Source of the DNA: Deuterostichococcus epilithicus
Taxonomy: Eukaryota > Chlorophyta > Trebouxiophyceae > Prasiolales > Stichococcaceae
Reading direction: 5' to 3'
Length of the DNA stretch: 64,000 nt
Assembly: GCA_033439295.1 (NCBI GenBank)
Contig: JAVTLE010000008.1
Span: 2,232,001-2,296,000, forward strand
The notes beneath the pieces were generated by a model. That model saw only the letters and a program-made list of their open reading frames with translations. It was not told the origin of the DNA and searched no databases. Of this stretch, positions 32,723-43,252 are shown piece after piece. A program made the translations under genes and the position numbers. Positions within the stretch are counted from its first letter, which is position 1. Every line of letters begins with the position of its first letter.

Positions 32723-35700
32723 TCAGCCGGAGGCGGCACACATCTTGAAGCCGAGGGCCTGGTTGCTGCTGAAGCAGATGGGCGAGCCGGTGCCGCCCAC
32801 CTTGATGCTCCCCTCTACGTACATCATGTCGCTCCGGTTCTACAAAGTGCAACAACAGGGGTCAGCACACTCACAAGAACAAGGCACCGCATCATGGACG
32901 CCCAGCGCCTGACTGTGCAGTCCTTGCCACAGGCAATCTTTACTAGAAGGACAGCATGCCGACTCCAAGTGCACAGGTTTGTTTTCCAGTTTTCCACGAC
33001 ACAGCGGGATGTGCCTGTGGGACCCTGGCAGCTGTGCGCGCGACGCAATAATGCAGTGGCAAGGCAGCAGCGCCACAGTCGGGCAAAAATAATGTTGCGC
33101 ACCTTGCGGTTGGCCATCAGGGCGCCGACCTGCTGACTGGGGTCAGCAAAGGTGGCCACCACCCCGTCTGCTGTCATGGTCACAGAGCTGGCCTGCATCC
33201 GCAGCAGTAGACAGGCTCATTAAGTTGGCAGAAGAAAACGAAAGCGCCCTGTCGTCATTGTCGCCATAGGAGCAGCACAGCGCCGCAGCGCCATCAGCAC
33301 GTCATGCACTTTGACAGAAAACACCCTGGAATCCAGTCGATGCAGCGGAAGTGCTGCCCTGGCGGACATGATCATCGCGCATGAGCGCACCGTCAGAATG
33401 GACTGGCTGTTGGCACGCAGCACCACGTTCGGCTGGACATCGGCCAGCGCGTACGCGATGGGCGAGCTGGCCTGCTGCTTGATTAGCACAGTGTGGGTGG
33501 TCGCCGCCGGGTCCAGGCAGGCGGCGTCGGCGGACACATCCAGTGGGACCGCGCTCACTGACAGCGGCGCTGCGGGCACAGCAAAGGTTCCGATCGGCGC
33601 CAGGCTTGTCATCAGGTTTACTATTTGCAAGCCGCTGGCAGCAGCGACATACACACCACACATGCAATGCGATGCACGCTGCAAAATCCGGGCTGCTGCC
33701 GTGCAACGGTGCTGCCATGAACCTGCAGCATCATACTAGCACAGCAGGGGCGACTCACCGCAGAAGAACTTCTGCGTTGTGGACTGCAGCGGAGGGTAGC
33801 ACTGCAGCGCGGCGTCCATGTTCCAGGAGAAGCCAACGCATGCCTTGCAGGCCGGCACGCTGCCGACTGTCATGTCATAGAACTGGCCGACGGGGCATGT
33901 CGGGTTGGAGCTGCCATACCGGGCGCTGCCGATGGCCTGGGATCCCGTCTGCATTGGATGAAGGAGACATCGAGTGAGCAAGTCAATGGCAGTTGGTCTG
34001 GCTTGATAAACGAGGGGCAGGGGATGCAGCAGCCCAGGCATCGCCCCGTCCTTGTGCCCGTGCTGAGATTGCAGCGGCAGATGTCTGCCAGCGCGGCGCC
34101 AGGGAGAGCCGGAAGGGAGAAAGGGGAGGGGGCTGCTGAGCAAAGCGCAAGACGAAGGCACAACACTCCGTGGCAGCCACCGCCCGGACGCACCCTGACA
34201 GACCCGCTGGAGGGGTCGAACTGGGTGGAGGTTGGCAGAATCGGCGTCAGTGCCAGCTGCTGCGCTGTGACGACATTTTCAGCGGTCACCTGCGCAGGCA
34301 ACCAGCACAGGACACTCTCACGGCTGCGACAGGACCCGTCTCGTGGGACAAGGCACGAGTCGCAGCAGAAAGTAGCAACTTGAGAGCAGCAGCGCTTGCT
34401 GATGAGTGTACGGCAGCCCTGCAAAGGCTGTCATTGACGACTTCAGCAATTCCTGCCATCACACGAAAGCTGCAGAGAACACGCACCACGCTGCTGGGCC
34501 CGATGAAACGGAAAGACAGCGGCAGCTTTGGCATCTGATTCATCTGCCAGGCCGCGCCGTACTGGCTCTGCAGCGGCGTGCCAGTGAAGTCCGATGCCGG
34601 CAGCGGCGTTGGCGCTGGGGTTGGCGCTGTTGTGGGCGATGGCACCTCCACGCTCTGGACTGGCATCGGAGTGGGCTGGGCCGTGGGCTGCGCTGTCGGC
34701 CGTGTCGTTGGCTGCGCCGTGGGCAGCTTTGTTGGCTGCCGCGTGGGCTGCGTCCTCAACGAGCTAGTGGGCCGCTTCTTCGTGGGCCGCTTCTTCGTGG
34801 GCCGCTTCTTCGTCGGCCGCTTCTTTGTCGGCCGCTTCTTGGTCGGCTTGCCGGCCAGCAGCCGGCGCCCTAAGACGGACTTGACGCTGGTGATTGCTGT
34901 GGCCAGCGGCGTTGTGGGCTTCGCCTCCACGACGGGTACAGCGTCCACCCACTCTGCCGCCGCGCGGCCGTTGGCAGGGGCTGAGCCGCGGACCTGCACC
35001 CCCTGCAGGGCACCGCTGCCGCCGACATCCTGAACGCAGCATGTGCGAAACTGCCGTGAGCCGCCTGCTGCACATGCATCTGCAGCGCATCGCAACAGGG
35101 TGGAGCGGCCGCAGCCGCTGTAGCCTGGCAAGCACAACAGCACGATGGCTAGGCCATGTACTTCACGCACTGCTCAACATGCAAGCAGCGCTGCTGCCGA
35201 CAGCAAGCGATAGGAAGCGCGGCCTCTTCATCAACAAGCGCACCATCACAGTGAATTTAAAAAAGCCGGAGCCGCTCTGGCCGTTCAGCACGTTCAGCTG
35301 CATGCTGGTCGGCGGCGCGCAGTCCACCGGCCGGTAGCGCATGTCGATGCGACCTTGCGAAAGGGGCGCCAGCTGCGGCACACAGGTTTTGTTGTAGTCA
35401 ATTGTCCGCCAGGCGTGTCGAGATGCTTGGGGCGACGCCGCACGGCGGCGTGCACGCTTGCGTCAGCATGCAGCTTACTGACTCGGTGCAAAGGCAGCGC
35501 GCATGAGGGGGTCTTTCAGGCGAGTCGATGTATCAAGGATGCTTTAGGGGTTGGCTCACCCGCGCAAAGGTTAGGGCCTGCATGTCCATGTGGTTGGCCT
35601 CGCACTCGGGGCAGCTGTCGGTGATGGTAACGATGACCGAGTTGTCTTCAGAGTTCGCATTGCACCGACCCTACACCCACGCAGCGCGCGGTGTCAGCTA

Positions 35701-36473
35701 CAGCCTGCTGCCCGCGTACTTCGATGGATGACACGCGCACAAACCAAGCAGGGCGCACCTCAAATGGCGACCCTGCCACAGTGTCCACGCACTGCACCTC
35801 GAAGCACTGCCTGCAAGGCGACAGGACCACTTGTCGATGGCAACCGTCAGAGCAGCAAAGATGGGATGCCCTATGCAGGTTGTCAGGCAACTACAGCGGC
35901 TGTGCGGCGGCAGCGCTTTCTCTCACCCGCAGCCGCGCAGGGGGCCTGCAATGTAGAACGGGTTTCTCGTGGACAGCGCGGCGGCACTCCAGTATGGCCA
36001 CTCGGACTTGTCCAGTAGGCCAAAGCCGCAGGAGCCCTGCAAAGCGATTTAGAGGCGCATTTTAGAGGGCATCAGCACCAGCACCAGCTGCATCAGCGGC
36101 ATTCCTGTGTTGCGCGAGGTTCGCGACAGCAGCACCATTGCCGCGAGGAGGCGTTGGTGTCGGCTGAAAGGCTAATATTAACTCGGCTGTGCCAATCAAT
36201 GTTTTGACGATACCGAGCAGGTGGTTTTGAAGCGTGTAACAAATTGTGTACGAGGGTGCATCACGCCACGGCACGCACCTCCAGCGTGCCCCAGCTAGGC
36301 TGCCAGGGGCTCTTGCCGTCATAGGAGGAGCCGTAGTTTGTCAAGATTTGCCCTTCGATCCAGGCACCCTGAGCGGCGGCCGGACGCGCGCTGGCGAGCA
36401 GCAGCAGTACACTTGCGGTGATCGCCAGCGGCGAACAAGCCTGCCTCAGCGGCTGCGGGCAGCGCCTCGTCAT
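32723..36473 (-). CDS. Expansin-like protein 1, with inserted KKRPT/PT linker and C-terminal extension
   Basis: Expansins loosen cell walls without hydrolysis. The start at 36473 (or 36500) gives a signal peptide (SPLAITASVLLLLASARPAAAQ), then GQILTNYGSSYDG. The double-psi barrel domain follows: GSCGFGLLDKSEWPYWSAAA (about 36030), GKCFEVQCVDT (about 35810), VIVTITDSCPECEANHMDMQ with the HxD-type Asp (about 35640-35580). Domain 2 begins VDMRYRPVDCAPPTSMQLNV and GSGFFKFTVM (about 35360-35250), then VGGSGALQGVQVRGSA and AEWVDAVPVV. It is interrupted by about 100 residues: five KKRPT repeats, a Pro-Thr run, and PAPTPLPA. It resumes QYGAAWQMNQMPKLPLSFRF (about 34560-34500). A C-terminal extension follows with a Cys-rich block (CPVGQFYDMTVGSVPACKAC, about 33910-33850) and beta-rich segments, ending GFKMCAASG and TGA at 32723-32725. 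The insertion and extension are not part of standard expansins. Confidence 0.85.
34768..34843 (-). repeat. 15-bp tandem repeat coding for (KKRPT)5
   Basis: Five near-identical 15-base units (+ strand GGGCCGCTTCTTCGT, with CGGCCGCTTCTTTGT variants) encode a strongly basic linker inside expansin domain 2. The next 100 bases encode a Pro-Thr run with a looser repeat. Confidence 0.9.
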
Positions 36474-38526
36474 CTGGAGCGGTGCAGGTGGCACCTGCAT
36501 GGGGGAAGAGACGCCATCAGTACTGACATGATGGTCTGACGGTCTGACGGGCGAAGCAATCAAGGTGTGCTTCAGTCCTGCGCTTGTTCTCGCCGCAGGG
36601 GGGTCGTTCAAACAGATGTGCACTGTCTAGGAAAACGAAAATCGCCTGAACTGACGCCCGTTGGCTCCGTGCTCGTCTGTTTGACCGCAGCGTGACCGGA
36701 CTACATGCACTTTTGCAAATGCTGGCTGGACCCAGCGGCGACGGACGTTCGCAAGGATTAGTTGCCTTTCACATTGATTGAACTGGGCTGAAGGCGCGTA
36801 TGCAGGTGTTGAGCGTGGGCTGATGAAAACACACATCAACTGTGACGTGCCGGCGTTGACGTGATGAAGGCCAAGTTCGAGGCGTGATGAAACAGGCCAG
36901 GCAGCACGTCGGCGGCCTGCGAAGGTGTCTTCACGCTAGTACAGAGAAGCGGCGCGAGCAGGAGTTGCTGCAGGGGCGGCTTCAAGGTCGGCGTGCGATG
37001 ATGATGATGACGCCCCGGTCTTGGCGGCGAAGATTGCCGCAGTTTCAGGCCGGGAACAGCTTTGCAGTGGGATAATCGGGGCCGACTTGCCTTGAGAGAG
37101 TGTGATGGTGCGCCAAGCACACGCGCAGCCGAAGTTGGGGTGGGGCGTCGTATGTTGTTGGTACTACGGAGAATGCGCGCCTTGCGTACGAGCGGGCCGA
37201 TGAGTAGGCCACCACCACCGTCAAACGTACAGCGCCGGGGAAAGATCCAAGCTTAGAGGACCTTGGCGAGTTCCCAGTGACAATATTGAGCTGGTCCCGT
37301 CGACAAGGACGGTCGAGGCGACGCTCAAAATCAGCCTGCTGCCGTAGGGCTCAACAGAGTGCGGCTGCAAGCGACTCTTGCAACAGAAAGGTCGGATGAC
37401 CGGGAGGAATTCCGGACGAGCCCGAGAAGGTTAAAATGAGACCAAGTGTGGGGCTGCGAAGTCACTCGGCAGGAGGATTACCTAATCTCGCAGGTTGCTC
37501 GCGCAGGTTCGCGCCGCAGAGCACACAAAGGCGTGTACATCCACCCGAGCGACTCGTGAATCCTCCTGGTCGCCAGCCCGGATACTAACTAGAGCACTCG
37601 CTTGGAATGACTGAGGTGGCACCGGGGCACTGGCGTTCACGCACTGCACCATGCACTGTAGAAAGAGAGCTCGTCCGGAGTGTAAGAGAGTACGCTAGCA
37701 GACTACTTGCATAACGTCGCGATGGCATGCACGAGCTGTGGGAGTCGCACAGATGGCAGGCTCTGAGACCAAGCCCCGCGGCCCCCTGCACAACGTCAGG
37801 CGGTCCGCGTGCACGCTGAGTACGCGGCCCCGCAATTGTCTCGCCGGCTTATAGATCACCACAACAACGCATCCAGTCGCCATCGCCCACTCCGGTCCTG
37901 CGTTCCGCCCCCTTTCCGGTCGTTGAGACCCCTCCTTCGGGACGAGCGCGCGGTGCACGTGCGTGACCTTTTTTTCCGTGGCCAATTGGCGTAACGACGC
38001 AACGGACATGCTCAGATAGCTGAAAGTGAAATTCAGCCCGACTCCGCTGCCACCACAGTAAGGCAACAGCTTTGCAGCTAGTGCGCGTCTTGGTCACGTG
38101 GATGGCGTGCCGTGACGCCCTGGGGGCAAAGGGGTTGCAAGACTAGTCGGGGAGTCGAGCATACCAGACTGACATTGCTGGTTGTGCAAAGGGTAGCAAG
38201 GTCCTGTCGGTGATCGGCAAGCGCCATGATGCCGCGATAGTGCTGTACCGGGTTCCAAGGTGTAAGCGTTTGCTGCCCATCCGTTGAGACCGGTGCGTCT
38301 TCCTGCATTGCAAACACCAGCGCATGGACCTCCATAAATGATGCGCGACCCCGCGTGTGAGCCGCTGGTCGCATGCCAGCAGCCGATACGTCGTGTGCCC
38401 GCCAAGTAACAAGCACGACAAGGCGCTCATTGCGCTCCGATTTCTGCGAGTACAGGACGGACTGGGAGACCACGCTTCTGAGACCCGCACGCAGTCTTTG
38501 CGGGTTTCCGGGCTGCAGCTCCAGAA
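36474..38526. promoter_or_regulatory. 2-kb divergent region between two expansin genes
   Basis: It lies between the two expansin start codons and should hold both promoters. At over 2 kb it is far longer than the other divergent gaps here. Minus-strand frames at 37695-38066 (123 codons) and 38078-38554 (158 codons) look like no known family, and their codon use is less GC-biased than in the real exons. An unrecognised gene or an old insertion is possible; I cannot show either. Confidence 0.45.
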
Positions 38527-41044
38527 ATGCGTCAATGGCAAGGTGGCATGGCAAACTTGGTGCTCCTGGCGGTGGCGTTCATCGTAAATCTAAGCGGCGG
38601 AGCCAGGGCTGCTGGCGGCACCTCGTCAATCGGAGCTCTGAGCGCTGACCGAAGATTCGCACAGACAGCAAGCTCAGGGTTGCCGCATGAAGGCACAGGG
38701 TCCTGGGCTGCCAGCAGGCGGACGCTGTTTGCGAATTCTGTAATACTGAGGCCGCCGCCCCGCAAGCGGCCGCCCCCGCGGGTGCGCCCTCCCCCGCGGC
38801 CGCCACGGCCGCCGCCGCGGCCTCAACGAATGCGNCCCCCACCCCGACCTCCGCCGCCGCCGAGGCCGCCACGGCTGCCGCCGAGGCCGCCACGGTTGCC
38901 GCCCCGGCCACACCGCGCGCGTCCCCCTCCGCGCCACCGGCCACCGCCACCGCGATCCCCAAGGCTCAGGCCCCCACCGCGCGTCCGCCCACCACCACGC
39001 AAGCGTCCACCGCCGCGCAGGAAGCGCCCTCCGCCGCCGCCCCCGGCGCAACAGCCCGGCAGGCAGTCGGTCCATGGCGAGGCGGTGCCGACGGGCGCGC
39101 CCACCCAGCAGCAGACAGCAGCAGACCCAGTCGTACTGAGTGATTGGGTTGCGGGCAAAGCCACCTTTTACGGCGAGGAGTACAACACCGTGGACGTGAG
39201 CAAATGCTTCCAACCCCTGCTGTGACCCTGTGATTGCAGGCCTTTCAGATCACTGAAAGCACTCCATTCCATTCTCTGCACTGGTCGTAGATCGGCAAAC
39301 TTCGATCGACTTCCCGATTGATGCGCAGGGCTCCTGTGGCTATGGGCTGCTGGACAGGGCAACCTGGCCCCATTGGAATGCCGTCGCTCTTTCGCCGCTC
39401 AACAGCTTCAGGAGTGCCGGCCCGCAGCAAGCGTGCGGGTGAGCCAAGCTCGATCTGTTGCGTGCCTGCTTGCACTTGAGGTAAGCTGTGTGGCTGGATC
39501 TCGACAGTGCCCATCGCAGGAGTGAGGAATCTGTCAACCCCCACGATGCACCTGCAGGATGTGTTTTGAGGTTCAGTGCACTGCAATCCCGCCATTCCAG
39601 GTGAGCGCTCATATGGGGAGTGTCAAATTTGTGACACCTGACGGCAGCAACCAGGCAGCACCTGAGTGGCACTGCTGCTTCGATGACCAGAGCGCCTGAG
39701 CGATGCCAAATCTTGGTGAGGCATGCACCATTATGGTGCGAATGTGTGCTGATTGAGAAGGGATTTGGCCGCCGCACATGCAGGATAGATGCGGCCCTGG
39801 CGCTGGCACAACGTCTGTCATTGCAACCGTCACCGACACCTGTCCAGAGTGTGAGGCGAATCACATCGACATGCAGGCGCACATGTTTGCCACGGTGAGT
39901 GCCGCTGCAGAACGCCAGCGGTTATTGCGCCGCCGTCTGTGGAGCACGAGCAATCATGGATGAATCAAAAGTAAGCTCAGTCCGGCTCGCCTCCGCAAAC
40001 GCCGTATGTGGCAGCCAGGGAGGCATAGCTGGACATACTGGAAGTATGCAGGCAACGCGACATTAGGCAACCCGGCTGCAAGAGTCCTAGATCCGAGCCG
40101 CCGTGCTGCCGCGCAGCTGGCGCCGCCGATGTCCGGCATCATCAGCATCCGCTACCGGCACGTGGCGTGCGCGCCGCCTGGAGGCATCCGTGTGGTAATC
40201 ACGGCCTACATGGGCCCTGAGCGATACCTGCGCGTCACTTTCCAGGTGCCGGCATTGCCGACAGCAGGCCAGCTGTGCCTGACCTGCAGGGCGAATCTGC
40301 ATGTGTAGCTGCTAGAAGATACCCATTGCATGACCCTGTGCCTTGGCTTTTGGGCAGCTGGCCTCCATTGCCAGGCGCCATGTTGTCTGGATGTCCTGCG
40401 CCAGCGCCTGATGGCGCAACACTGCCGAGACTCGACTTGCCGAGTGTGTTACTGAGCGCCAGCCCTTGCTATGATGCCGCAGAACGTGGCGGGCACGGCC
40501 ATGATACAGTCGGTACGCATGCGCGGCGCCGGCGACAGCCGCCTCGTGTACCTGGGCGGTGGCAGAAAGCAGGCGACGTCGAGGCTTGCGGCACGGCGCG
40601 GCCTGCTCAAGGTGGCGGGCAGCTCCGGCGACCCCGGCGGCACTGCTGGCACCGCCTTTGGCGGCCAGGCGTGCATCAACCAGTATGGGGCGGCCTGGTC
40701 CGTCAACAGCGCCCCTGCCTTCCCCATTGACCTGTTCCTCGTCAGCAGCGCCGGCACGGTGAGGCTGACACCCCTTGATCCACTTGCCATGCCACCACTT
40801 GCCGCCCATACTGTACCTGTCATTGCTGGTCTGCGCATGGAAGCCTGTGCATCTTGGGCTCGCATCAAGAAGACGCATGTGTGTCTTCTTGGACACACTC
40901 AATCCTGATTCTGTGCAAATGCTGCAATGCTGAGCAGGGTTGCCTGTTGGGACATTGCAGGTGACGCTGCTGGGTGCAATTCCCAGCTTGCAGACGGGCG
41001 CTCAGGGCGTCAGCTTCCAGACCAGCCAGCAATTCTCCAGTTAA
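38527..41044 (+). CDS. Expansin-like protein 2, with Arg/Pro-rich N-terminal region
   Basis: The start at 38527 (or ATG 38548, MANLVLLAVAFIVNLSGGARA) gives a signal peptide. A region of roughly 105 residues rich in RPPP/PPRPP follows (38748-39050), with one unknown base at 38835. Then WVAGKATFYGEEYNTVDVS opens the expansin barrel. Next exons: GSCGYGLLDRATWPHWNAVA (about 39330), a short exon CFEVQCTAIPPFQ (39559-39600), TTSVIATVTDTCPECEANHI then DMQAHMF (about 39810-39890), MSGIISIRYRHVACAPPGGI (about 40130-40190), MIQSVRMRGAGDSRLVYL (from about 40500). A 40-residue insert follows, then QYGAAWSVNSAPAFPIDLFL. The last exon reads VTLLGAIPSLQTGAQGVSFQ and ends TAA at 41042-41044. It is a paralogue of the gene across the divergent gap: same exon order, same insertion point in domain 2, but a different insert and no C-terminal extension. 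Confidence 0.85.
38748..39055 (+). repeat. Arg/Pro-rich low-complexity coding tract
   Basis: Imperfect repeats of PPR, RPPP and RLPPRPP units are encoded by C-rich triplets. Most of the tract is Pro and Arg. It separates the signal peptide from the expansin barrel and contains an ambiguous base, as expected where such sequence is hard to assemble. Confidence 0.85.
38835..38835. other. Ambiguous base in the Arg/Pro-rich tract
   Basis: A single N occurs in a C-rich coding tract. Others lie at 60416, 60431, 60438 and 61748, in the carrier gene. They mark places where the local reading is not fully certain. Confidence 0.95.
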
Positions 41045-41608
41045 TATGGTTGCAGCTCCTTGATATTGTTTGGTATATTATCAGATGACGCCAGCAGGTG
41101 ACAGTGGCAGCGGCAGCGGCAGCAGTAGGGAATGAAGAAGGCTTGTGACGGCTCCGAGGCAAAAGTTTGGGGGTGTTTGGGACTTTTGAAGTTTATCCAA
41201 CCGCGAGCGTGCTTCTTGACTTTTGCTTTTTATCCTTTCGTTCGGGGTGGTTACGATATGAATTTGGGTTGCGCATCCGTCACACTGCTTGGCTTGCCGG
41301 TTCCTTTGGATGAGGGCAGCCTCAAACAAACCTAACGTTGTGACTCGCACATGTTGATGGGCTATCAGCAGGTCATTTAACCGTATATTATGAATGAGCG
41401 GTGCTCACATTCGCTGTCAAGTCGTCCCAGCCCTATCCCCCCCATGTGCCTCACACACGCGCTGCAAATTCACAAAAATGCGACCCCTCTCTGATGCTCG
41501 CTGCCGGTCACTCTTTACCAACCTACTCGTGTTCAAAAGGTCTCTCGGTTCCAGAGCAGACGGCCTCCAGCGCATGCATGCCATGTTACACGGACGCTTT
41601 ACGGCAGG
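41045..41608. other. Intergenic region 3' of expansin 2
   Basis: This holds the 3' UTR of expansin 2 and that of the converging minus-strand unit. It is relatively AT-rich from 41045 to 41400. No gene is seen. Confidence 0.5.
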
Positions 41609-43033
41609 TCAAACGTTTGGAAATTCCACGGACGCCAGGCTGGAGGCTGACCCCGAGCGGCAAAGGCCGCCAACCCGTTGCTGGCTCGCCGCATCCCGCC
41701 GCACCACCGCAACCAGCCCGTGCAGCTGCTGAGGCGGCACCGCCGGCGAGGCCGCCTGAGGCAGTCCCACCGACGGGCGACCCTGCAGCAACCACTGCTG
41801 ACTTTCCGCCGCCGCAGTAGAGGCGGCCAGCAGTGCGGCTCCCTCGGCGGCGGCGCCGCCCAAGGCCGCAAAGTCCTCTGGTAGCGAGTGGCCGCGGGGC
41901 TCCAGGTCTCGCTGGCTGCCCGTTGCCCGCCTTGCCGCCGTTCCGTAGGGTGGCGTACGAAGCGCCTCGAGCGGAGGCAGCGCAGCGCTGCCGGCGTGGT
42001 CCTGCGAGAGCCGCATGGGTGTCAGGCGAGGCCCCGCCTCGCTGCTGCACTTGGCGAATGTGCCCGCTTCTGGCTGCATGCCTGCCCACTCGCACACAGC
42101 TGGGTGCTGCACACTCACAGCGCCGCGGATGCCTCGGCATCGTGTGTCTGCACACCGGTCACTTTGCCCCCTGCTGCACCCAAGCAGCTGCAGAAGTGTG
42201 CACAGCTGGCACACAGGCGGCCGCTCACCTGGCCAGGGCGTCGGCCGCGCTCGGCGCTGCCGCGCCGGCTGGGCGAGTGGCCGGCCGACCTGCGGCCAGA
42301 CGACTCCGCGGCAGCCGCTGGAGGACAGTGCACCAGGGAGGACAGGGCGCCGCTGGACCCCCAGCTGCGGCCTGCGGTGTGGGGGACGTGAAGCGGCATG
42401 AAGAAGCTTTTGCCAGGCACGTCTCAGACGCAACTACCCGCCTGCTCAAAGCCCCAACCGAGCCTGCAAGCTGCAGCGTCTGGGAGCGCCTCAAGCGCGG
42501 GCTGTTTGGATCCAGGGCAGGCGCGCGGCAGGTGGCGCAGGGCGCCGGGAGCGCATCGACTTTCAAACATCAGCTCAAGGCTCAAGGTCGTAGGTTTCGG
42601 ACGCGGCGAGGGCGGCGCACCGCGGAGGTGCATGTCGTCATGAGAGGGACTGCCGAAGAGGTTGACCGCCAAACCCTCCAGGTCCCAGTGACCGTCCGTG
42701 GCCAGCCGCCGCCTGCAAAGAGTCAGGACCAGAAGTTGCAGGAACGCACCAACGGCCGAGACATGCTGCAGCCCTCCTTTCCATCTGGTCTAGCGATTCC
42801 ATCTGGTCTAGCGATTCTAGCAAGGCTTGCACAAGGCCGCACAGCACACGAGCACCGACCGGCGTCCCGCTTCCCGGCTGCAGAGCAGCTGGGAACCGTG
42901 AGAAGGACTGGTACCTGGAGTAGGAGCGGGTGAGAGTGCTGCTGGCTGTGAAGCTGGTCTGCGGCGACGCCCGCTCCACAGCGCCGCCCGCCGCGAGCTC
43001 GCCTGAGCCGCTGTGCCGCGCCAGCGCCTGCAA
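41609..43033 (-). CDS. Low-complexity exons, probable C-terminal tail of the p24 protein
   Basis: Minus-strand exon-like blocks with good splice sites follow the last p24 exon. At 43030-42920, after TTTGCAG, comes ALARHSGSGELAAGG ending in TLTRSYSR. At 42720-42590, after TTTGCAG, comes RRLATDGHWDLEGLAVNLFG and SPSHDDMHLRGAPPSPRPKP. At about 42377-42232, after CACACCGCAG, comes an Ala/Arg/Pro-rich exon ending at a GTGAGC donor. From about 42010, after CTCTCGCAG, comes DHAGSAALPPLEALRTPPYG on to SSLASVEFPNV, with TGA at 41609-41611. Phases agree for the first two joins and can be made to agree for the last. No ATG precedes the first block, which favours continuation from the p24 gene over an independent gene. 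No family is recognised. A long + strand frame (41833-42933) competes but has no domain. Confidence 0.4.
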
Positions 43034-43252
43034 ACCGGGATAGCCAGGGCACCTCCTCAGATGATGTCACGGAAACTCCTCTGCGCGGGCGCACAGAGTG
43101 CACAGCAGGCGACCGCGTCACAGCTGTGGCCTTGGCCCTGTCGGCTCTGACTGCCCTCGTGCCTGCGGTGTGTGGGCAGGTATGCGGCAGTTCTGTTCCA
43201 GTATTCGCAGTGTGAAAAGAAGGAGTCGAGAGACAGAGCACGGCAGGTGCAC

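Noticed and set aside
41833-42933. + strand open frame of 366 codons
   Set aside because: It is Ala/Arg-rich, shows no domain or signal peptide, and lies opposite exon-like blocks with good splice sites on the minus strand.
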